From Actinomycetota bacterium (GTDB lineage Bacteria > Actinomycetota > Nitriliruptoria > Nitriliruptorales > JAHWKO01): a DNA stretch of 8,087 nt. The notes under the pieces are model-generated. The model searched no databases. It saw only the letters and a list, made by a program, of their open reading frames with translations, and had not been told where the DNA came from. Below, piece by piece: positions 1-6,044 of the stretch; position 1 is the stretch's first letter; every line of letters starts with the position of its first letter. The stretch is taken from the NCBI GenBank assembly GCA_019347855.1, contig JAHWKO010000097.1, forward strand, positions 1-8,087. The letters are read 5' to 3'. Made by a program: the position numbers and the translations under genes.

Positions 1-378
1 GTGCCCCTCGACACCGTCGAAGACATCGGCATCCGCGCGGTGATGGACGCCACCCGCGTGGGCGAGATCATGAAGGTCCTGCGCCAGCAGGCCCTGGAGC
101 TGTCCCGCAGCTGGCACAAGCGGCGCGCCCACAACGAGGAGCGGATGCGGTCGGGGGATCCGACGGAGGTGGCAGCGGTCGTCCGGGACCTCGTCGCCTA
201 CGACCGCGAGTACGGGATGCCGCCCACGGACCGCCGGATGTACGACGAGGCCCGGCAGCGCATCGTGCGCGAGATCGCGCTCGCCCGGGACGCGGACGAG
301 GACGCGGTGTCGGCCGAGGTCGACGGAGCGCTGGGCATCGAGCGGAACACCGAGGACGGGACCGACACCAACCTCTGA
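1..378 (+). CDS. carD: CarD-family RNA polymerase-binding regulator, C-terminal part (5' end outside window)
   Basis: This is the C-terminal 125 residues of a CarD/CdnL-type global regulator. CarD binds the RNA polymerase beta subunit and stabilises the open promoter complex, mainly at rRNA and housekeeping promoters. The first codon (GTG) is an internal valine, not a start. It lines up with the VPAEN segment near residue 48 of mycobacterial CarD (my recollection), so roughly 45-50 N-terminal residues, the RNAP-interaction domain, lie upstream. The visible part is the helical DNA-binding domain: VEDIGIRAV, then a conserved tryptophan (W38 of the fragment, in SRSWHKRR) matching the minor-groove wedge of CarD, then SGDPTEVAAVVRDL and the C-terminal ARQRIVREIALA helix. 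The TGA stop is followed by a GC-rich hairpin. In mycobacteria carD precedes ispD and ispF; here a lipoprotein gene follows instead. Family call is secure; the true start is not visible. Confidence 0.9.
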   Translation: MPLDTVEDIGIRAVMDATRVGEIMKVLRQQALELSRSWHKRRAHNEERMRSGDPTEVAAVVRDLVAYDREYGMPPTDRRMYDEARQRIVREIALARDADEDAVSAEVDGALGIERNTEDGTDTNL

Positions 379-408
379 TCCTCCTCACCCGACTGACCCC
401 GCGAGGCA

Positions 409-436
409 GCGCTTCGGCGCCGCCCGGAGAGCGCCG
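409..436 (+). terminator. Candidate terminator hairpin downstream of carD
   Basis: Thirty bases after the carD stop lies GCGC-TTCG-GCGC (409-420), a stem with the very stable UUCG tetraloop. An overlapping alternative stem pairs CGGCGC (415-420) with GCGCCG (431-436). There is no clear U-tract, which is common for GC-rich actinobacterial terminators but makes the call weak. Confidence 0.35.
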
Positions 437-454
437 TACCTTCGCCCCGCCACA

Positions 455-524
455 CGGATCGGGGTGACGGAACTTGCGCATGTGCAACATCTGTGACCCC
501 GATCCGGCCGCCGCGATCGGGGTC
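455..524 (+). promoter_or_regulatory. Structured leader with two mutually exclusive stems before the GHL10 lipoprotein
   Basis: Three segments can pair in two incompatible ways. Segment 1 (455-465, CGGATCGGGGT) is perfectly complementary over 11 bp to segment 2 (496-506). Segment 2, shifted by one (495-504, GACCCCGATC), is also perfectly complementary over 10 bp to segment 3 (515-524, GATCGGGGTC). Segment 3 holds the only G-rich ribosome-binding candidate (GGGG, 519-522, eight bases before ATG 531). The 2:3 stem would therefore hide the translation start and the 1:2 stem would free it. The 1:2 loop contains a near-palindrome, TTGCGCATGTGCAA (474-487). A poor promoter-like pair, TTCGGC (413-418) and TACCTT (437-442), would start the transcript near 449, just before segment 1. 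The pairings are directly visible; the switching role is inferred. No known riboswitch family was recognised. Confidence 0.45.
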
Positions 525-530
525 GGTTCG

Positions 531-1820
531 ATGAGGACGCTCAGGTGGATGCTTGCGTGCCTGCTGCTGGTGCTTGGCGGCTGCGCGTCGGGCGGTGATG
601 GCGGCACGCCATCCCCCGCCCCGACCCGAGAGCCGGCGCCGACCCCGTCGGAGACGACCCCCGCGGACGCCGCCCCAGCCCCCTTGCCCAGCCGGAGCGC
701 CCCGCCGATCGCTGCCCCGGCGGACCCCGAGGTCCGCGCCGTGTGGGTGCACCTGTTCGATGACACCCTGAAGACCCCGCAGGGCATCGACGGACTGGTC
801 GAGGCCGTCGCCGACGCCAACCTCAACACGATCATCGCCGAGGTCGTCCGCCGGCAGGATGCCTACTACCTCGGCTCCGAGGTGCTGGTCCGGACGCCTG
901 ATCCCGCGGTCCCGCAGGGCTTCGACGTCCTCGCTCACCTCCTCGAGCGGGCGCACGCCGCCGGGCTCGAGGTGCAGGCGTGGATCCCGACGATGCCCGC
1001 GTACCACCACACCTACGACGGCCTGCCGCGTCCCGACGGCTGGGTGTGGACCGAGCACGGGCCTGAGGCTCCCGAGGGGCAGCGATGGGTGAGCCGTCTC
1101 GCAGACGGCAGCTGGGACGACCACCTCGACCCGGCGCTGCCGGAGGTCCAGGCGCACGTCTCGGCGATCGCCGCCGAGATCGCGGACCGCTACCCGATCG
1201 ACGCGCTGCACCTCGACTACATCCGGTACGCCGACCAGGACCGCGGGTACCACCCCCGCGTCCTGGAGCGGTTCCGCCAGGAGACCGGGGCGACCGGCAC
1301 CCCGGCCCCGACGGACCCCGCGTGGTCGGACTGGCGGCGGGACCAGGTCGACACCATGGTCAAGACGATCCGCCGCGCGGTCCGCGAGGTCGCCCCGGAC
1401 GTGCCCGTGACCGGGGCCGTCGTCGCGGCGGGCGAGGGCCCGTCCCAGGCCGGTTCGTTCGCGGCCACCCGTCCTTCGGACCGTTTCATGCAGGACTGGG
1501 TGCGCTGGGTCGAGGACGGGACGCTCGACGCGGTCATGCCGATGAACTACTTCGATGCGGACGTCTACGGCCACTGGTTCGACGCCTGGGCGGCGTTCGA
1601 GGCAGAGCTCGCCTCCCGCACCGACACGCTCGTGGTCGGTGGCCAGGCGGGCTACCTCAACCGCCCCGACGCCTCGCTCGGGCAGCTACGCACCCTGCGC
1701 CAGGGACTGGACGGGGTCGCGCTCTACTCGTTCCAGCAGGCCGCGGTGGACGGACCGTCCGACATCCTGCTCGACCTGCTGCCGCAGGAGCTGTGGCCGG
1801 AGCGCGCCCCGGCCCCGTGA
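531..1820 (+). CDS. Secreted lipoprotein with glycosyl-hydrolase-like 10 (GHL10, PF02638/YngK-type) domain
   Basis: A 429-residue protein. Residues 1-18 form a lipoprotein signal peptide ending in the lipobox LGGC, so Cys18 is the lipidated residue and the protein should be anchored outside the membrane. Residues 19-66 are a Pro/Ala/Thr-rich linker. From E67VRAVWV onward the sequence follows the GHL10 family, a predicted (beta/alpha)8 barrel: AEVVRRQDAYY, a LEVQAWIPT strand, LHLDYIRYAD (226-235, family signature with D229), and MPMNYF (336-341). The substrate is unknown; cell-envelope or extracellular polysaccharide is a guess. ATG 531 is chosen because it places the signal peptide at the N-terminus. 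An in-frame TTG at 474 or ATG at 480 would add an acidic, Cys-containing extension in front of it. The gene converges on the monooxygenase, with 16 bp between their stop codons. A stem-loop in the leader overlaps its ribosome-binding region. Confidence 0.85.
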   Translation: MRTLRWMLACLLLVLGGCASGGDGGTPSPAPTREPAPTPSETTPADAAPAPLPSRSAPPIAAPADPEVRAVWVHLFDDTLKTPQGIDGLVEAVADANLNTIIAEVVRRQDAYYLGSEVLVRTPDPAVPQGFDVLAHLLERAHAAGLEVQAWIPTMPAYHHTYDGLPRPDGWVWTEHGPEAPEGQRWVSRLADGSWDDHLDPALPEVQAHVSAIAAEIADRYPIDALHLDYIRYADQDRGYHPRVLERFRQETGATGTPAPTDPAWSDWRRDQVDTMVKTIRRAVREVAPDVPVTGAVVAAGEGPSQAGSFAATRPSDRFMQDWVRWVEDGTLDAVMPMNYFDADVYGHWFDAWAAFEAELASRTDTLVVGGQAGYLNRPDASLGQLRTLRQGLDGVALYSFQQAAVDGPSDILLDLLPQELWPERAPAP

Positions 1821-1836
1821 GCCGCCCGGACCCGGG

Positions 1837-3300
1837 TCAGGCTGCCGTCCGCCTCCGCGTGACGATCCGGTAACGGTCCTCATCGAGCTCGCGGGTACGC
1901 CGCCGGTACTCGAACGTGTAGCCCGGCCACAGCGAGAAGTTGTATCCGTCGTCGGTCAGGTACCAACTGCGGCAACCGGTGGACCAGACCGTCTGGGCGT
2001 TGCGCTCGGACACCTCCCGGGTGAACCCCTCGAGGGCGTCATCCCGCACGTCGAGGTAGGCCACCTCGGGATCCCCGATCCGACGGATCGCGTCGACCAG
2101 GTAGTTGAACTGCGACTCCATCATGTAGATCATGGAGTTGTGGCCGAGCCCGGTGTTCGGCCCGAGCAGGAAGAACAGGTTCGGGAACCCGGGCACGGTC
2201 GTGCCCTTGTGGGCGATGGGGTACGGCGACCAGACCTCGCGCAGCTCGCGCCCGTCGAGGCCCTGCACGGACATCGGTCCCAGCGGGTCGGCCACGTCGA
2301 ACCCGGTCCCCCAGATCACCACGTCGAGCGCGATGTCGCGGCCGTCCTGCAGACGTACCCCGTCGGACGTGATCCGGTCGATCCCGGTCGTCTCGACGTC
2401 CACGTGATCCTGGCTGAGCGCCGGGTAGTAGTCGCTGGAGATCAGGATGCGCTTGCAGCCCATCCGGTAGTCCGGCGTGAGCTTGCGGCGGAGCGCCGGG
2501 TCGGACACCTGGTTCTCCATGTGCCGACGGGCGAACCGCTCGGCGAGGTGCATGAGGCGTCCCTGCGACGCGAACCCGATGAACCGGGCCTCCTTCTGGA
2601 GGTAGATCAACCAGCGGTAGAGCCTGCGCAGCCCCGGGACCCACCGGAAGGCGGCCTTCTCGACGTCGCTGTAGCTGCGGTCGATGCGCGGGATGATCCA
2701 CGGGGCGGAGCGCTGGAACACCGTCAGGCGCGCGGCGTCCTCCGCCACGCGCGGCACGAACTGGATCGCCGACGCCCCCGTGCCGATCACCCCGACCCGC
2801 TTGCCCGTGAGGTCCACGTCGTGATCCCACTCGGCGGAGTGGAACGAGGGGCCGGCGAAGTCCCCACGCCCCGGGATGTCCGGCAGCTTCGGGTCCGACA
2901 GCGGTCCCACCGCCAGGATCAACGCCTCCCCCTCGAACGTGCGCCCGTCCGAGGTCGAGATCTCCCACCGTGCTCGCGGTTCGTCGAACCGGGCCCGCGT
3001 GACCTCGGCGTGGAAGCGCAGGTGCTTGCGCAGCCCGAAGCGGTCGGTCATGCGCTCCAGGTACGAGCGGATCTCCGGTTGGCGCGGGTAGACGGTCGAC
3101 CAGTCGGCCTTCGGGGCGAACGAGAACGAGTACAGGTGCGCGGGGATATCGCAGGCAGCGCCCGGGTAGGTGTTGTCGCGCCACGTCCCGCCCACCGAGG
3201 CGTCCCGCTCCAGGATGACCAGGTCGTCGCACCCCGCTTCCTTGAGGCGGATCGCGGCACCGAGTCCGGCGAACCCGCTTCCGATGATGACCGCGCGCAC
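1837..3300 (-). CDS. Baeyer-Villiger-type flavin-containing monooxygenase
   Basis: A 487-residue class B flavoprotein monooxygenase that would use FAD, NADPH and O2 to insert oxygen into ketones or oxidise heteroatoms. Motifs in order: FAD Rossmann GSGFAG (7-12) with acidic E31; GGTWRDNTYPGAACDIP (37-53), followed by LYSFSF; the BVMO fingerprint FxGxxxHxxxWD (148-159), present intact as FAGPSFHSAEWD; the NADPH Rossmann GTGASA (173-178); VVIWGTGFDVADP; and the C-terminal PNLFFLLGPNTGLGHNS. Length is typical. Substrate cannot be read from the sequence. GTG 3300 is chosen as start because AGGGGAGGA (3313-3305) precedes it with about 5 nt spacing. The longer ORF begins with TTG at 3333, which coincides with the predicted transcription start, so it is unlikely to be used. 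The gene has its own promoter with symmetric operator-like boxes, suggesting substrate-induced expression. It appears monocistronic and ends facing the GHL10 gene. Confidence 0.88.
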   Translation of the reverse strand: MRAVIIGSGFAGLGAAIRLKEAGCDDLVILERDASVGGTWRDNTYPGAACDIPAHLYSFSFAPKADWSTVYPRQPEIRSYLERMTDRFGLRKHLRFHAEVTRARFDEPRARWEISTSDGRTFEGEALILAVGPLSDPKLPDIPGRGDFAGPSFHSAEWDHDVDLTGKRVGVIGTGASAIQFVPRVAEDAARLTVFQRSAPWIIPRIDRSYSDVEKAAFRWVPGLRRLYRWLIYLQKEARFIGFASQGRLMHLAERFARRHMENQVSDPALRRKLTPDYRMGCKRILISSDYYPALSQDHVDVETTGIDRITSDGVRLQDGRDIALDVVIWGTGFDVADPLGPMSVQGLDGRELREVWSPYPIAHKGTTVPGFPNLFFLLGPNTGLGHNSMIYMMESQFNYLVDAIRRIGDPEVAYLDVRDDALEGFTREVSERNAQTVWSTGCRSWYLTDDGYNFSLWPGYTFEYRRRTRELDEDRYRIVTRRRTAA

Positions 3301-3316
3301 CGCGTCCTCCCCTACC

Positions 3317-3369
3317 TGTTGACCGATGCTCAATAGCCAGCGTAGGCCGCTATTGAACGCCAGTCAACA
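3317..3369. promoter_or_regulatory. Nested symmetric operator over the monooxygenase promoter
   Basis: A 53 bp region is symmetric about position 3343: TGTTGAC (3317-3323) mirrors GTCAACA (3363-3369), and TCAATAGC (3330-3337) mirrors GCTATTGA (3349-3356). It can also be read as two separate 15 bp palindromes of the form TTGA-N7-TCAA, at 3319-3333 and 3353-3367, with centres 34 bp apart. One box covers the predicted transcription start and the other the -35 hexamer, the classic layout for repression by a dimeric helix-turn-helix protein such as a TetR-family regulator. No such regulator is encoded in the window, so its identity is unknown. Confidence 0.6.
3339..3367 (-). promoter_or_regulatory. 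Sigma-A-like promoter of the monooxygenase gene
   Basis: On the minus strand, TTGACT (3367-3362) is followed after exactly 17 bases by TACGCT (3344-3339). These match a -35/-10 pair well (TTGACA / TAnnnT). Transcription would begin near 3332, giving a leader of about 30 nt that contains the strong AGGGGAGGA site before GTG 3300. It stands out as the best promoter-like element in the window. Confidence 0.65.
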
Positions 3370-3390
3370 AGACCGGACGCCGTCGGACCA

Positions 3391-3954
3391 TCAGGGGTTG
3401 AGCATGCCGTGCTTGATGCCCTCGGCGACGGCTGCCGCGCGGTTGCTCACGTCGAGCTTGGTGTAGACCTCCGCCGCGTAGGCCTTGACCGTCCGCTCGG
3501 TGATGCCCAGGTCCTGGGCGATCTCCTTGTTGGTCATCCCCTCGGCGATCAGCTCGAGGACCTGCTGCTGGCGTGGGGACAGGTCGGGTCCGGTCGCGAC
3601 GGCCGGGGCGGTGAACACGCGGGTCGTTACATCCTCGCCGCGGTCGTCCCCGTCGCTGGTGAGGAACGTCGCCGACACCGGGCCGAAGGACACCTCATCA
3701 CCGTGTTCGAGCGCGCGTTGACCTTCGACGGCCTCGCCGTTGACCATGGTTCCGCCGGAGCTACCCAGATCGGCCACGAAGACCCGGCCGCCGCGGACGT
3801 CGAACTGCGCGTGGACCCGCGAGACGTGGGGATCGGTCACCACGTAGGCGTTGTCCTCCCGTCGCCCGACGGTCCCTCGTGGCTGGTCGAGGACGATCGT
3901 CTCGCCGTCGTCAGCGTCCCCATCGAACCGGAGGCGGGGCCCTTCCTGTGCCAT
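3391..3954 (-). CDS. FHA-LuxR fusion transcriptional regulator
   Basis: A 187-residue fusion of a phosphothreonine-binding FHA domain and a LuxR/GerE helix-turn-helix, without a receiver domain. FHA (about residues 8-98) shows GR (30-31), SRVH (45-48), GSSGGTMVNG (64-73, usually GSTNGT...NG) and LEHGDEVSFG (82-91), so the phosphopeptide-binding residues look intact. The HTH (about 124-185) has LSPRQQQVLELIAEGMTNKEIA and the recognition helix TERTVKAYAAEVYTKL. The linker contains VTTRVF (109-114), which resembles the ETTSVF phosphorylation motif of GarA/OdhI. The expected role is to couple Ser/Thr-kinase signalling to transcription. ATG 3954 is preferred, with GAGAGG (3969-3964) 9 nt upstream; the longest ORF starts at GTG 3993, and GTG 3960 is too near that site. 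It lies 82 nt after the membrane-protein gene on the same strand, so co-transcription is possible. Targets are unknown; the monooxygenase promoter next door is one candidate. Confidence 0.85.
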   Translation of the reverse strand: MAQEGPRLRFDGDADDGETIVLDQPRGTVGRREDNAYVVTDPHVSRVHAQFDVRGGRVFVADLGSSGGTMVNGEAVEGQRALEHGDEVSFGPVSATFLTSDGDDRGEDVTTRVFTAPAVATGPDLSPRQQQVLELIAEGMTNKEIAQDLGITERTVKAYAAEVYTKLDVSNRAAAVAEGIKHGMLNP

Positions 3955-4036
3955 GTTCACGTTCCTCTCCACGTCACCGTAAGAGGCTTCCACACCTCGT
4001 CCGTTCGTGCGGGGCCGGATGGACAGCCCACTGGGC

Positions 4037-4474
4037 CTAGCCGTGGATGCGGCGAGCCTCCGGACTCCGCCGCCAGGTCACCACCGCGACCAGCACCGCG
4101 GGCGCCACGTAGAGCACGGCGATCACCAGGAAGCCGGTCGCCCCGGCGGCCGTCCCGATCACGACCATCACCACGGTCGTCACCGCCGCGTTCAACGCCG
4201 TGGTCGCCAGACGCAGGTGCTCCTGCCCGACGCTGCGCACGAGGAACCCGTCCAAGGTCCCGAGCACCAGGCCCAGCACCCCTCCGACCACGAGCCCCGA
4301 GGGGATCGCGAGCAGGACGAAGGTCCCGGGTGCGCCGAGGTTCCCGATGAGCAGCGCCACCAGCAGCGTGAGGCCGATCCCGTACGCCCCTCCGGCCGCG
4401 GTCAGGTGGGTGAGGCCGAAGCGGATCCACGCGCGCGGATCGGCCACGGTGCGGGGGTGCTCGTCCCGGGTCAC
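4037..4474 (-). CDS. Small four-helix membrane protein, function unknown
   Basis: I do not recognise a family. The 145-residue product starts with about 24 polar residues, followed by four hydrophobic segments at roughly 25-46, 52-74, 90-111 and 113-134, with short loops and a basic end (WRRSPEARRIHG). It should be an integral cytoplasmic-membrane protein. The loop RSVGQEHLR (80-88) is the main polar stretch between helices 2 and 3. The start is GTG 4474, which overlaps the DUF1697 stop as GTGA (4474-4471). This 4-nt overlap indicates translational coupling and the same operon. The open frame extends further upstream to 4534, but that part lies inside DUF1697 and has no membrane character. 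The Ala/Val/Gly-rich helices lack charged residues that would suggest a transporter mechanism. Confidence 0.75.
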   Translation of the reverse strand: MTRDEHPRTVADPRAWIRFGLTHLTAAGGAYGIGLTLLVALLIGNLGAPGTFVLLAIPSGLVVGGVLGLVLGTLDGFLVRSVGQEHLRLATTALNAAVTTVVMVVIGTAAGATGFLVIAVLYVAPAVLVAVVTWRRSPEARRIHG

Positions 4475-5001
4475 GACGGGCCGTCGAGCTTGCCCGCGAG
4501 GCGCGTGACGGTGTTGAGCGTCCGCACCGTCCACTCCGAACCGAGGAGCCGGTTCACCTCGTTGCCGCTGAGGGCCGAGTCCATGAACCGCCCGGCGACG
4601 TGCCAGAACACCTCCCGGCCGTCGAACGTCAGGCGGTCGCTCTCGGTCGCCGCCTCGTGGAGCTCCCCCTGGAGGTCGCTATCCGGCTCGGTGCGCAGGA
4701 ACGCGACGTGGACCTTGCCTGCGAGGTCGGCGAACGGCTGCGCCTGGGCGATGGCCGCGACCTGGTCACCGGTCCGAACGAACGTCGGGACCGCGAACCC
4801 GAGGTTCGCTTCGAGGTGCGGGGCGATGTCTCGTTCCAGGGCGGTCGTGTCGGTCCGGTCGGTGCCGAACAGGACGTTGCCGCTCGCGAGGAAGCCGGTC
4901 GGCCGCTCCAGGTCGAGCTGGCCGAACAGCTCCTCGAGTTGGACGTTGCGCACGTCGTGACCGCCGACGTTGATACCACGCAGGAACGCCACCGCCTGCA
5001 T
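4471..5001 (-). CDS. DUF1697 family protein
   Basis: A 176-residue soluble protein of the DUF1697 family, whose biochemical role is not established. The N-terminal signature AFLRGINVGG (5-14) and the SGNVLF motif (40-45) are diagnostic. The remainder follows the family pattern: FVRTGDQVAAI, a KVHVAFL strand, and a C-terminal SEWTVRTLNTVTRLA segment that usually ends in a helix. Length matches the family. ATG 5001 is supported by GGAGGT (5014-5009) seven bases upstream. Forty-three bases separate it from the EcsC-family gene upstream, and its stop overlaps the start of the membrane-protein gene. These three genes therefore probably share a transcript. Nothing in the context identifies a substrate. 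Confidence 0.88.
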   Translation of the reverse strand: MQAVAFLRGINVGGHDVRNVQLEELFGQLDLERPTGFLASGNVLFGTDRTDTTALERDIAPHLEANLGFAVPTFVRTGDQVAAIAQAQPFADLAGKVHVAFLRTEPDSDLQGELHEAATESDRLTFDGREVFWHVAGRFMDSALSGNEVNRLLGSEWTVRTLNTVTRLAGKLDGPS

Positions 5002-5044
5002 CTGGACGACCTCCGACCGACGCTGCGACCATAGTGCCCACGCC

Positions 5045-5923
5045 TCAGACGGTAGGGAGAACCTCTCCGGCGGGAACGCTCGCGTGCTGGTCCAGGAACC
5101 GCACGGTCCCGGCGTGCGTCGCGGCCTCCGCCACCCGAGCCGCCAGCCACGCTGACGCCGAGGCGCTGGCGACGGCCCCGAGGATCGGCACCACCCGGAT
5201 CGCGCGGCGACGCAGCATCCGACGGGCGATCTGCTCGACCGCCTCCTTGGCCGCCCGCGAACTCGTCTGCTGCGCCACGACCCGCGGGATCTCGTCGGTC
5301 ACCGGCACGGCACCGACGCCGCCCGTGAGCCGGAGCACCGCCCCGCGGATCGTGGCCCGGCGCTCGGCGGTCTCGGTCTCGCTGGCTGCGGCGACCAGCC
5401 CGACGCTGGCGGGGACGAGTGCCGGGTCGTCCCGGTCGACCCCGTAGACCACCAACGTGTGCGCGGCGGTCCGAAGCGAGCCGAGCAGCGCCCCAGCGAT
5501 GTCGCCGGCCACGGCGACCACGGCCATAGGCAGGCTGAGCGAGGCGGCACCGGCGATCGCGGCCTGACCGGACAGGGCGCCCACGTAGCGCGACCGCAAC
5601 TGAGCGGCGCGCTCGTCTGCTCGCTGCAACGCGCGTTCCCGCTCGGCCGGCTCGGCGGGATCGAAGCGGAGGGAGGGTTCGTCGACGTCGCGCAGGAGCT
5701 GGCCCTCGAGCGTCTCGAGCACACGCGTCGCCCCGCGCTCGGTGGCCTCACGGACCCGGTCGGACTCCATGGCCCGGTCGAGGAGCCACCTGGCACGGTG
5801 GGACGCCCCCGCCAGTAGCCGGTCGACCGCACCCGGTCGTCGCCCGTACCAGTCACGGATCTCCACGATCCGGTCGCGTTCGTAGCGGGTGAGCCCCGCG
5901 GTGACGTCTTCGGCGAGTTCCAT
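5045..5923 (-). CDS. EcsC-family protein
   Basis: A 292-residue protein resembling the EcsC family (PF12787), named after the third gene of the Bacillus ecs locus; the molecular function is unknown. Seen here: an N-terminal YERDRIVEIRDWYG (14-27) matching the family opening; a charged, probably helical central region (about 40-112) rich in Arg/Glu; then the family core AAIAGAASLSLPM...GDIAGALLGSLR...VYGVD (121-163), with D141 at the usual aspartate position. A hydrophobic C-terminal stretch, RVVPILGAVASASASAWLAARVAE, completes the family pattern. Membrane association is plausible from the two Ala/Gly/Val-rich segments. ATG 5923 is the start because family similarity begins there and GGGGGA (5932-5927) lies just upstream. 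The open frame continues to 6184, but that extension is Arg/Ser-rich shadow sequence overlapping the preceding lipoprotein gene. It is the likely first gene of an EcsC-DUF1697-membrane protein operon. Confidence 0.8.
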   Translation of the reverse strand: MELAEDVTAGLTRYERDRIVEIRDWYGRRPGAVDRLLAGASHRARWLLDRAMESDRVREATERGATRVLETLEGQLLRDVDEPSLRFDPAEPAERERALQRADERAAQLRSRYVGALSGQAAIAGAASLSLPMAVVAVAGDIAGALLGSLRTAAHTLVVYGVDRDDPALVPASVGLVAAASETETAERRATIRGAVLRLTGGVGAVPVTDEIPRVVAQQTSSRAAKEAVEQIARRMLRRRAIRVVPILGAVASASASAWLAARVAEAATHAGTVRFLDQHASVPAGEVLPTV

Positions 5924-6005
5924 GGATCCCCCGTGCAGGACGGCCCGCTGATCGGGCGTTCGAGCCCCATCCAACCGCCGCTCCTGAGCACAGGACCCGG
6001 CCGTT

Positions 6006-6023
6006 CGTTCGGTGCGCCGAACG
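6006..6023 (-). terminator. Candidate terminator hairpin after the DUF6174 lipoprotein gene
   Basis: CGTTCGG-TGCG-CCGAACG is a perfect 7 bp stem with a 4-base loop, 21 bases beyond the lipoprotein stop codon and about 80 bases before the EcsC start. There is no U-tract. Its position between two co-oriented genes suits a terminator, though a protein-binding palindrome is possible. Confidence 0.4.
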
Positions 6024-6044
6024 TACGACCGTCCCGCCAACTGC

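Noticed and set aside
474..530. Upstream in-frame TTG (474) and ATG (480) starts for the GHL10 lipoprotein, encoding a short Cys-containing extension
   Set aside because: They would place an acidic extension in front of a normal lipoprotein signal peptide. The region is better explained as structured leader. It is also not an independent leader peptide, because no stop occurs before ATG 531.
198..1574. 458-codon open frame on the minus strand opposite the carD end and the GHL10 gene
   Set aside because: Its translation is low-complexity Arg/Val/Gly/Asp text with no family motif, antisense to a gene with a clear lipobox and GHL10 signatures. It is a product of high-GC codon use.
1825..1838. 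CCCG-GACC-CGGG / GACCCGGGTC palindrome between the converging GHL10 and monooxygenase genes
   Set aside because: The stem is only 4-5 bp, partly inside a stop codon, with no U-tract. A bidirectional terminator is possible but not supportable.
3301..3333. TTG 3333 start for the monooxygenase
   Set aside because: It coincides with the predicted transcription start and operator box and has no ribosome-binding site, while GTG 3300 has a strong one.
1555..3336. 593-codon open frame on the plus strand opposite the monooxygenase
   Set aside because: It has no motifs and is biased composition, while the opposite strand carries every Baeyer-Villiger monooxygenase motif in order. It is a shadow frame.
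4025..4037. GCCC-ACT-GGGC hairpin just after the membrane-protein stop
   Set aside because: The stem is 4 bp plus one wobble pair with no U-tract. It is too weak to call a terminator or to separate the FHA-LuxR gene from the upstream operon.
3409..4350. 313-codon open frame on the plus strand opposite the FHA-LuxR and membrane-protein genes
   Set aside because: The translation turns into Arg/Pro/Ser-rich repeats with no domain; the minus-strand genes are clear.
6006..6023. LexA (SOS) box reading of the CGTTCGG...CCGAACG palindrome
   Set aside because: The half-sites are in the opposite order to the actinobacterial CGAAC-N4-GTTCG box.
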